Shown here: one piece after another, positions 6,487 to 10,288 of the stretch | How the letters are laid out: each line of letters begins with the position of its first letter | How positions within the stretch are numbered: the stretch's first letter is position 1 | Assembly: GCA_937915755.1 (NCBI GenBank) | Contig: CALGGR010000208.1 | Span: forward strand, 1 to 10,288 | DNA length: 10,288 nucleotides | Source of the DNA: an uncultured Fretibacterium sp. | GTDB lineage: Bacteria; Synergistota; Synergistia; Synergistales; Aminobacteriaceae | Direction: 5' to 3' | Notes under the pieces: generated by a model | Told to the model about the DNA's origin: nothing | Databases searched by the model: none | Seen by the model: the letters and a program-made list of their open reading frames with translations, nothing else | Made by a program: the position numbers and the translations under genes

Positions 6487-6625
6487 TCTCTTGCTCCTTT
6501 CTTGTCCTTGCTCGGATTTCCTCTGCCTTCGCACGCAGACATTCTCGGATTTCGTCCCCGAACGCAAAGCAGAAAAAGTACAACAACAGCAACATCATCA
6601 TTAGTACTGCGTAAAGTCCGTCCAT
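6467..6625 (-). CDS. Single-pass membrane microprotein
   Basis: A 52-residue ORF. Residues about 3-22 form one very hydrophobic segment with runs of Met and Leu followed by Tyr/Phe, and the rest is a charged helix (GDEIRECLRAKAEEIRAR) likely facing the cytoplasm under the positive-inside rule. The ATG at 6625 shares one base with the TAA of the preceding zinc-ribbon gene (TAATG), a coupling arrangement that supports this start over a longer one at 6709, which would run through the zinc-ribbon gene in another frame. The 3' end overlaps the DUF669 gene by 20 bases. I do not recognise a family. Small phage membrane proteins with a helical tail can anchor replication complexes or act as Rz-like or exclusion factors, but nothing here decides between these. 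Confidence 0.6.
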   Translation of the reverse strand: MDGLYAVLMMMLLLLYFFCFAFGDEIRECLRAKAEEIRARTRKEQENDKVGI

Positions 6626-6804
6626 TATCCGCACGCACTCCACCCACACGAGCGGCAGTGCATACACCCGTCCTCGTGAATTAACGTCTCCTGCCCGCAA
6701 CTTGGGCATGTGCTGTAACCCTCGCGGTGCTCAGGTTTACTCTGCGTCTTCCCGAACTTCTCCCGCGTCAGGGCTACTCGGTCTAACGTTTTCGCCTTCG
6801 TCAT
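6625..6804 (-). CDS. 59-residue zinc-ribbon protein like the C-terminal ribbon of class II ribonucleotide reductase
   Basis: This short ORF starts at the ATG at 6804 with a near-perfect Shine-Dalgarno (AAAGGAGG, 6 nt spacer) and ends in TAA at 6625. Residues 1-30 are basic and probably extended. Residues 33-58 read CPSCGQETLIHEDGCMHC then RSCGWSACG, with cysteines at 33, 36, 47, 50, 53 and 58. That spacing and the LxHxxGCxxCxxCGxSxC pattern closely resemble the C-terminal zinc ribbon of adenosylcobalamin-dependent ribonucleotide reductases (NrdJ), here without a reductase. It could bind zinc and a nucleic acid or protein partner; mimicry of or competition with the host NrdJ tail is only a thought. 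It overlaps the next gene by one base (TAATG). Confidence 0.8.
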   Translation of the reverse strand: MTKAKTLDRVALTREKFGKTQSKPEHREGYSTCPSCGQETLIHEDGCMHCRSCGWSACG

Positions 6805-6857
6805 TGCTGGCCTCCTTTCTCACTCGTCCGAATGGCATTCGGTAGTTCTGCCATTCC

Positions 6858-7046
6858 CTACGGTATAACATCTCCATAGTTCACCCTCCTGTTCCACGCA
6901 GAACGCGCGTCCTCGCGTGTCGGGTAGTCCTCGTGCTGTCCATTGCCTAATCTCAGCCTCCACACTAAGCCGCTGGACGTTACTATTCCGACTATCGCGG
7001 GGATGCCTCCACAACAAGGACAAGGTTTCAAGACCTCAGTCATCAT
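6858..7046 (-). CDS. Lar-like small protein with the second zinc-ligand pair missing
   Basis: A 62-residue protein starting MMTEVLKPCPCCGG. It has the Lar-type N-terminal knuckle (CPCCGG, Cys 9 and 12) and the C-terminal helix signature of the family (REDARSAWNRR, about 44-54). Where relatives carry a second CxxC, this one has LVWRLRLGNGQHED with no cysteine, so zinc binding through four cysteines is impossible unless His38, acidic residues or a dimer substitute. Two ATGs in tandem (7046 and 7043) could serve as start; both overlap the 3' end of the preceding Lar-like gene. The 53-nt gap downstream contains only the Shine-Dalgarno of the next gene. It is likely a diverged duplicate of its neighbour at 7036-7206. 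Confidence 0.75.
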   Translation of the reverse strand: MMTEVLKPCPCCGGIPAIVGIVTSSGLVWRLRLGNGQHEDYPTREDARSAWNRRVNYGDVIP

Positions 7047-7206
7047 TCACCCGCCTGTCCCAGCGTCTCATGCTCGTTTCAGGCCTCACATACGCACGGG
7101 TGCTTATCCCGCATTTCCGGCATTCCACATAAAATTCACCGTCAGTAGTGTCAATCAGTTCTGCTCTTCCCCCGCAGAACGGGCACGGCTTGAGTTCCTC
7201 GTTCAT
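7036..7206 (-). CDS. Lar-like restriction-alleviation-type zinc ribbon protein
   Basis: A 56-residue protein: MNEELKPCPFCGG at the N-terminus (Cys 8 and 11), a hairpin, VECRKCG (Cys 29 and 32), and a C-terminal SMRRWDRRVN helix in place of the usual A...WNRR. This is the Lar_restr_allev layout (PF14354). The founding member, Rac prophage Lar, alleviates type I restriction by modulating the methylase; most phage homologues are untested. The ATG at 7206 overlaps the previous stop as ATGA and is preceded by AGGGAGGTGAT, an almost complete anti-Shine-Dalgarno match. It overlaps the following Lar-like gene by 8 to 11 bases. Confidence 0.85.
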   Translation of the reverse strand: MNEELKPCPFCGGRAELIDTTDGEFYVECRKCGISTRAYVRPETSMRRWDRRVNDD

Positions 7207-7418
7207 TCCATCACCTCCCTAATCGGCTTCCTATAACCTGCGCCTCCGTGTACTTTCGCGTCCATTCGACGGTTCAGCCGGAAACTCTGCACGTGCGAGT
7301 ACCTGTTCATCGCTCCGGCTACGCAACTCTCGCAGTGTTCCTCCATTGACGTGCTCAGCTTTATGTGCCACACTGCTCGCTCGTTCCCGCAGTAACTGCA
7401 CACGTAGGGCGTTATCAT
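7203..7418 (-). CDS. Small CxxC/CxxC zinc-finger protein of unknown function
   Basis: A 71-residue protein starting MITPYVCSYCGNERAVWHIK. Two cysteine pairs, CSYC (7, 10) and CESC (29, 32), are 18 residues apart, which fits a compact zinc ribbon. A basic C-terminal tail (FRLNRRMDAKVHGGAGYRK) suggests nucleic acid contact. It lacks the WNRR helix of Lar-like proteins, so I do not place it in that family. The gene is joined to its neighbours by ATGA overlaps at both ends (7415-7418 and 7203-7206), showing tight translational coupling in the zinc-ribbon cluster. Confidence 0.75.
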   Translation of the reverse strand: MITPYVCSYCGNERAVWHIKLSTSMEEHCESCVAGAMNRYSHVQSFRLNRRMDAKVHGGAGYRKPIREVME

Positions 7419-7864
7419 GACTTCCTCAGCTCCTCCAGCTCTCGCTCGTGCCTCAACACTTCAAGCACCGCTGATAAGCATTCCGCGTTCCCGGTCCCGT
7501 ACATGTTCACTGTGTTGCGGATTCGGGCTTCGCTATACCCGGTCAGACTAGACAACTCGGGGTACGTCAGACTGTATTTCCTCAGACTCCGCTTGAGTGC
7601 CGAAGAGCTTAATTCTCCGCGATATATCTTGTAGTTCAGGCTGTCCGACAAGTCATAACCGAAATACTCCGCCATTCGCATTAACATTCCGAGCGTCGGC
7701 CTACGCAGTCCGTGTTCGTACGCATATATCGCTGTCTGGTCTGTGCCCAGTTCGGCACTCAATGCTTGCTGGGACAATCCAGCATTCTCGCGCAGTCCAC
7801 GAAGTCCGCTCAGAAATTCCCGCGTCGGTGCGTCAAGAACTATGTAGCTCCGTTCAGCACTCAT
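7415..7864 (-). CDS. XRE-family regulator with a second C-terminal HTH-like domain
   Basis: A 149-residue DNA-binding protein. Residues about 17-75 are a canonical XRE/Cro-CI helix-turn-helix (PF01381): LRGLRENAGLSQQALSAELG, then the recognition helix TDQTAIYAYEHGLRRP, then TLGMLMRMAEYFGYDL. Residues about 88-145 hold another helical unit (ALKRSLRKYSLTYPELSSLT, SEARIRNTVNMYGTGN, then LSAVLEVLRHERELEEL) that looks like a second, diverged HTH with the same A-x-L-T-x-x-R/I-R pattern. No peptidase (LexA/CI) domain is present, so it is unlikely to be SOS-cleavable. It sits inside the operon between zinc-ribbon genes, joined by ATGA overlaps on both sides, rather than at a divergent switch. Autoregulation or control of the iteron region is possible but not shown. 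Confidence 0.88.
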   Translation of the reverse strand: MSAERSYIVLDAPTREFLSGLRGLRENAGLSQQALSAELGTDQTAIYAYEHGLRRPTLGMLMRMAEYFGYDLSDSLNYKIYRGELSSSALKRSLRKYSLTYPELSSLTGYSEARIRNTVNMYGTGNAECLSAVLEVLRHERELEELRKS

Positions 7865-8175
7865 CCTTCAGCCTCGCTAAAACACCGCCTGTTCCAGTTC
7901 TCCCGCGCTCCATCGGGCGTGTCTGACATCCCGGAACTCCCATTGCAGTCTGCGCACATTACTCCGTACAAATTCTCGTGCGTGTACTCGCCTACTCGTT
8001 CGCTTCCGCAGAAGGGGCATTCCCTCAGCTCGCATCCGTCTATACGCCGCAATATATGCTCCAATGAACGCGCTATCTCGTCGCAAGGTACTGCATCATG
8101 CAAGTCGTCCAACGCTCCGCATAATGCCTCGTACATCTCTCCTGCAAACTCACGCAAACGCTCCTCTCTATCCAT
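7861..8175 (-). CDS. Lar-like zinc-ribbon protein with N-terminal helical extension
   Basis: A 104-residue protein. Residues 53-97 match the Lar-type ribbon (PF14354): CPFCGSERVGEY (Cys 53, 56), VMCADCNGSSG (Cys 74, 77) and the closing ARENWNRR helix. The first 48 residues are an extra, mostly acidic helical region (MDREERLREFAGEMYEALCG and DEIARSLEHILRRID), roughly doubling the usual length. The extension could mediate oligomerisation or partner binding. The start at 8175 overlaps the 3' end of the 53-residue gene by 8 bases. It begins the cluster of small zinc proteins that runs to 6625. Restriction alleviation is the family's founding function, not something the sequence proves here. Confidence 0.82.
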   Translation of the reverse strand: MDREERLREFAGEMYEALCGALDDLHDAVPCDEIARSLEHILRRIDGCELRECPFCGSERVGEYTHENLYGVMCADCNGSSGMSDTPDGARENWNRRCFSEAEG

Positions 8176-8329
8176 TGCTGCATCCTCCGTAAACTACTTG
8201 CTCATAAACATACGGGTTCAAGTTCCTCAATATGTACAGCACCGACGGCTCATCCTCCATGAACGTACTCAACAGCTCTAGGGCCTTCGTCAGGCTCGCG
8301 CTGTAAAGCTCCTCCTCTAGTGTCTTCAT
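8168..8329 (-). CDS. 53-residue protein of unknown function
   Basis: An ATG at 8329 opens a 53-codon frame ending in TAG at 8168-8170. The protein is helical and acidic at the start (MKTLEEELYSASLTKALELL), continues STFMEDEPSVLYILRNLNPY and ends VYEQVVYGGCSNG. I do not recognise a family. Support for it being real: a perfect AAGGAGG at 8340-8346 with a 10-nt spacer, only 2 nt after the preceding stop, and an 8-base overlap with the next start. Without it there would be a 156-nt gap in an otherwise gapless operon. Confidence 0.75.
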   Translation of the reverse strand: MKTLEEELYSASLTKALELLSTFMEDEPSVLYILRNLNPYVYEQVVYGGCSNG

Positions 8330-8331
8330 GG

Positions 8332-8655
8332 CTAGGTAACCTCCTTAATCCGCTTACCGATTAGCTGGTTACTCGTGTATGTCCGCAGCCAGCATCCGCG
8401 TTCTTCCCGAAAGCAATAGTGAATGCCGGATTTTCCCTCATACCTGAACACGCACCCCGTACCTGTTATTGGGTTCAGAAATGTTGAAGTCTTGTCCTCG
8501 TCCACTATCGCATAACGTCGGCCTTCATAAAATCGAGGATACCGCCAGGCTTCTTCGCCCTCATCGGTATCCTCTGTCTCAACTTCCTCCGCTGGGAGCA
8601 ATGGCACTCCAAGCCACTGCTTCAGCTTTCGCATTTCTCGCTCTGACTTCGACAT
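8332..8655 (-). CDS. 107-residue phage protein of unknown function
   Basis: I do not recognise a family. The protein starts with a basic helix (MSKSEREMRKLKQWLGVPLL), has an acidic linker of about residues 20-34 (EEVETEDTDEGEEA), then a beta-rich, aromatic domain (RYPRFYEGRRYAIVDEDKTS, TGTGCVFRYEGKSGIHYCFR, GCWLRTYTSNQLIGKRIKEV). The pattern of short strands with aromatic and basic residues could be a small SH3-like or OB-like barrel, which is only an impression. It follows the Sak4-like gene by 4 nt; the Shine-Dalgarno is weak (GTGAAG), so translation is likely coupled to that gene. Confidence 0.75.
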   Translation of the reverse strand: MSKSEREMRKLKQWLGVPLLPAEEVETEDTDEGEEAWRYPRFYEGRRYAIVDEDKTSTFLNPITGTGCVFRYEGKSGIHYCFREERGCWLRTYTSNQLIGKRIKEVT

Positions 8656-8659
8656 TACT

Positions 8660-9310
8660 TCACATCAATTCGCCAAATTTGCAGTACTTCCGCTTACGCA
8701 GTCTGTCCTTCGCTATTGCGTTCGTCGTATTCTCAAGCAACACGTAACGTTCTCCGTCCTTCACGTTCTGCACCAGCTGCCCTACTACATCGCACAGTCC
8801 GCACACGTTGTCTGTGTTCTTGCTCCGAAGCATCGGACGCGCCTGCGTGTACTTCTCACCGCTCACTGATGTGATTTCCGTCTGCATTTCCCACGCTGTG
8901 AAGATTACGTTGCTCCTAAGCCCGCGAAGCTGGCGGCACCATTCGATTATCTTGAAGTCCGTTCGGTTGTAGGCTTGAAGGTCGGGCACTCCGTCAAGTT
9001 TCCCCATTCGGCCGTAGTATCCCAGCATTCGCCGTTCTAGCTCCGACAAGCTGTCTATGCATACGTTGTCGTACTCGCACTTCTTCTGCAGCTCCGCAAG
9101 AATTTCCGGCATTTCCCGCAAGTCCTCTGACAGCCTCACTATGTCCACCTTTGCGTTCCCAGCAAGGACGCTTGTCCCTTTGTCAACGTCAATTATCAGC
9201 GTTCGGCCCGGCAACTGCCCCAGCAGGGTCGTCTTTCCCATCCCGGGCGTTCCGTAGATTAATGCTGTTACCTTCTCCTCTTTCAGCTCGCTTGCCTTCA
9301 GTATTTGCAT
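8660..9310 (-). CDS. Sak4-like phage P-loop ATPase (AAA_24), probable ssDNA annealing/recombination protein
   Basis: A 216-residue RecA-fold ATPase. Walker A is YGTPGMGKTTLL (19-30), followed by RTLIIDVDKGTSVLAG, then Walker B NVCIDSLSELERR (82-94), a NVIFTAWEMQTE strand (134-145) and a C-terminal GLCDVVGQL / RYVLLENT segment. This layout is the phage nucleotide-binding protein family (PF13479, TIGR01618), which includes Sak4, a RAD51-like single-strand annealing protein whose activity in phage HK620 is stimulated by its cognate SSB. Its length is typical of the family core. Here a Cas4-like nuclease gene lies immediately upstream (13-base overlap) and a DUF669 gene downstream, fitting a nuclease, annealase and SSB set. 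The recombination function is inferred from family and context. Confidence 0.9.
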   Translation of the reverse strand: MQILKASELKEEKVTALIYGTPGMGKTTLLGQLPGRTLIIDVDKGTSVLAGNAKVDIVRLSEDLREMPEILAELQKKCEYDNVCIDSLSELERRMLGYYGRMGKLDGVPDLQAYNRTDFKIIEWCRQLRGLRSNVIFTAWEMQTEITSVSGEKYTQARPMLRSKNTDNVCGLCDVVGQLVQNVKDGERYVLLENTTNAIAKDRLRKRKYCKFGELM

Positions 9311-10062
9311 AGCTCCTCATTCCTCCTCTCTTTCTTCTCGAAGCCCGCTGTCTGCATCTCTGGCTCGTAGCTCAAGCAGATTGATGCATACGGGCACGTC
9401 GTTATCGCGCACGTGTTCGGGTTACGCCAATATAGTTTGGTGTTCCTGATTTGCCGCGCTAGGTATTTCAGTTCCTCCCGCTTCTCCTCTAGCTCGCCGG
9501 AGGTTCGGTACACTCGCACACCCATCACATGTTCGGGGCTGTACCACTCGGACACACGCGAAAGGTATTCTTCCTCACTCTCCGCCTTGCCCTGACGTAT
9601 CGTTGGCTTCTGGATTACCGTGTAAATTGCCTCCCGTGAACCCGTCGCAAGCATGTACAGGCTTATCTGGTCGTCATATGCTAGGTGGTCAATGTACTTC
9701 TCCATGCTGTTTTGCCCAGTTGTTTTGTGTTCCACTGGGATTCCCTCTGAGGTCAGCGCGTCAAGCCGTCCCTTCAGGTACAGCACTCGCGATATTCGCA
9801 CTCGGAACTCCTGCTCAGGAGTTGCACCCCAGTCCTCCCAGTCTATGAACTTCTCGAACGCCTCTGACATTTTTCCCGCAAGACCGCTGTGGTCATACTC
9901 TTCGTGCCTCAAGATACGCTCGAGGTTGGCGTGGTAGTTCGTGCCTATTGCGAGGGCTTCGCTCGTTCCTACCGGCTTTAAGTCGTGGACGTATTCAAGC
10001 TCATAACGCCGAGGGCATCGCTTGTATGTACCCAGCATTGTTGCTGTCAGTTCCTGCTTCAT
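9298..10062 (-). CDS. Cas4/RecB-like PD-(D/E)XK exonuclease with predicted Fe-S cluster
   Basis: A 254-residue nuclease of the PDDEXK_1 type (PF12705). Visible motifs: N-terminal LGTYKRCPRRYELEYVHDLK with Cys16, GTNYHANLERIL with His44 (motif I), KGRLDAL with Asp101 (motif II), VEHKTT with Glu111 and Lys113 (motif III), and DDQISLYML (QxxxY, 132-136). Cysteines at 218, 223 and 229 (CAITTC, PYASIC) combine with Cys16 into the four-cysteine arrangement that holds a 4Fe-4S cluster in Cas4 and AddB. The spacing is C-x4-C-x5-C, slightly wider than the common C-x2-C. It would resect DNA ends to give ssDNA for the Sak4-like annealase encoded next. The ATG at 10062 overlaps the upstream stop as ATGA, with GAGG 8 nt before it. 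No CRISPR array or other cas gene is visible. Confidence 0.9.
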   Translation of the reverse strand: MKQELTATMLGTYKRCPRRYELEYVHDLKPVGTSEALAIGTNYHANLERILRHEEYDHSGLAGKMSEAFEKFIDWEDWGATPEQEFRVRISRVLYLKGRLDALTSEGIPVEHKTTGQNSMEKYIDHLAYDDQISLYMLATGSREAIYTVIQKPTIRQGKAESEEEYLSRVSEWYSPEHVMGVRVYRTSGELEEKREELKYLARQIRNTKLYWRNPNTCAITTCPYASICLSYEPEMQTAGFEKKERRNEELCKY

Positions 10063-10286
10063 TCACGCAACCTCGTGATTATTCCGTCGTAGTCTTCATG
10101 CGGACGCAAACACTCTGTGCAGTCCTTGATGCCGTTCGGAAGGTACGTGCAGTTGCCTCCGCAGTCTGCAAGTCCATACAGCGGGCAGAAACAGAACAGG
10201 CAGTTGAAGTTCTCAGGGTTCACGTTCTCGTGGCAGGGGTAGTATTCACAGGACGTGTTGCGGAAGTAACGACTGCTTGCCTTCAT
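10059..10286 (-). CDS. Cysteine-rich small protein, PF04071 (zf-like) family
   Basis: A 75-residue protein with 13 cysteines, nearly all in the pattern of the cysteine-rich small domain PF04071: YFRNTSCEYYPCHENVNPEN, then FNCLFCFCPLYGLADCGGNC, then YLPNGIKDCTECLRPHEDYD. Family members are widespread in anaerobic bacteria and archaea, often near cobalamin or metal genes, and are presumed metal-binding; their biochemical function is not established to my knowledge. The first codon lies 2 bases from the window edge in a TGATG context, so an upstream gene probably overlaps it. The domain fills the whole protein, so it looks complete. It shares an ATGA overlap with the Fe-S nuclease gene, which suggests a linked role, for example cluster supply or regulation, as inference. 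Confidence 0.85.
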   Translation of the reverse strand: MKASSRYFRNTSCEYYPCHENVNPENFNCLFCFCPLYGLADCGGNCTYLPNGIKDCTECLRPHEDYDGIITRLRE

Positions 10287-10288
10287 CA

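Noticed and set aside
6467..6709. Longer 80-residue version of the membrane microprotein starting at 6709
   Set aside because: Its first 28 codons are an out-of-frame reading of the better supported zinc-ribbon gene (6625-6804); the TAATG-coupled start at 6625 fits better.
6820..7023. 67-residue minus-strand ORF
   Set aside because: An alternative frame of the Lar-like gene at 6858-7046, with no family features and no ribosome site.
9298..10062. Calling the nuclease a CRISPR Cas4 and the locus a CRISPR system
   Set aside because: No repeat-spacer array and no cas1, cas2 or effector gene is visible; phage operons commonly carry Cas4/RecB-like nucleases for recombination.
1..10288. tRNA, rRNA or insertion sequence
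   Set aside because: No tRNA cloverleaf or CCA-type end, no rRNA-like sequence, and no transposase ORF or terminal inverted repeats were recognised by eye.

Overview
The window is part of a replication and recombination module from a bacteriophage or prophage. Every gene I can support is on the minus strand, so transcription runs from high to low coordinates. Genes are packed tightly: many stop/start pairs overlap as ATGA or TAATG, most spacers are under 15 nt, and many starts carry AGGAGG-type Shine-Dalgarno sequences. No capsid, tail, lysis or integrase gene is visible. The phage assignment rests on the gene set: Sak4-type ATPase, DUF669, P4/D5-type primase-helicase, Bro-N protein, Lar-type zinc ribbons and RusA. 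The host is uncertain. The moderately high GC, strong Shine-Dalgarno sites and a PF04071-type cysteine-rich protein suggest an anaerobic bacterium such as a member of the Bacillota or Synergistota; this is inference.

Layout in transcription order. (1) 10286-8660: a PF04071-like cysteine-rich protein, a Cas4/RecB-like PD-(D/E)XK nuclease with four candidate Fe-S cysteines, and a Sak4-like P-loop ATPase. This looks like a recombination cassette. (2) 8655-6625: very small genes, including an unknown 107-residue protein, an unknown 53-residue protein, a two-HTH XRE regulator and five small zinc-ribbon or ribbon-derived proteins (three Lar-like, one CxxC/CxxC, one like the NrdJ C-terminal ribbon). 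(3) 6625-4365: a one-pass membrane microprotein, a DUF669 protein (likely ssDNA-binding) and an SF2 helicase. (4) 4390-648: a Bro-N protein, a RecU-like resolvase, a 780-residue TOPRIM-SF3 primase-helicase and a small TubC_N-like protein. (5) 647-227: the only long non-coding stretch, with an array of about ten copies of an 11-bp element (consensus GGTGCARAWGT) in both orientations, plus a perfect 7-bp dyad. (6) 226-1: the N-terminal half of a RusA-family resolvase, cut by the window edge.

How the parts may work together: the primase-helicase would open and prime the origin, and the iteron array just downstream of its gene is the best candidate for that origin, by analogy with phage P4, whose alpha protein binds GGTGAACA-type iterons. 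The SF2 helicase, DUF669 protein, Sak4 ATPase and Cas4-like nuclease would handle ssDNA and recombination, and RecU-like and RusA-like enzymes would resolve junctions. The zinc-ribbon cluster is the least understood part and may contain anti-restriction or other host-takeover functions.

Four complete small genes (8168-8329, 7036-7206, 6625-6804, and 6467-6625 with a corrected start) and the partial RusA gene are easy to miss by length-based ORF calling; they are included here.
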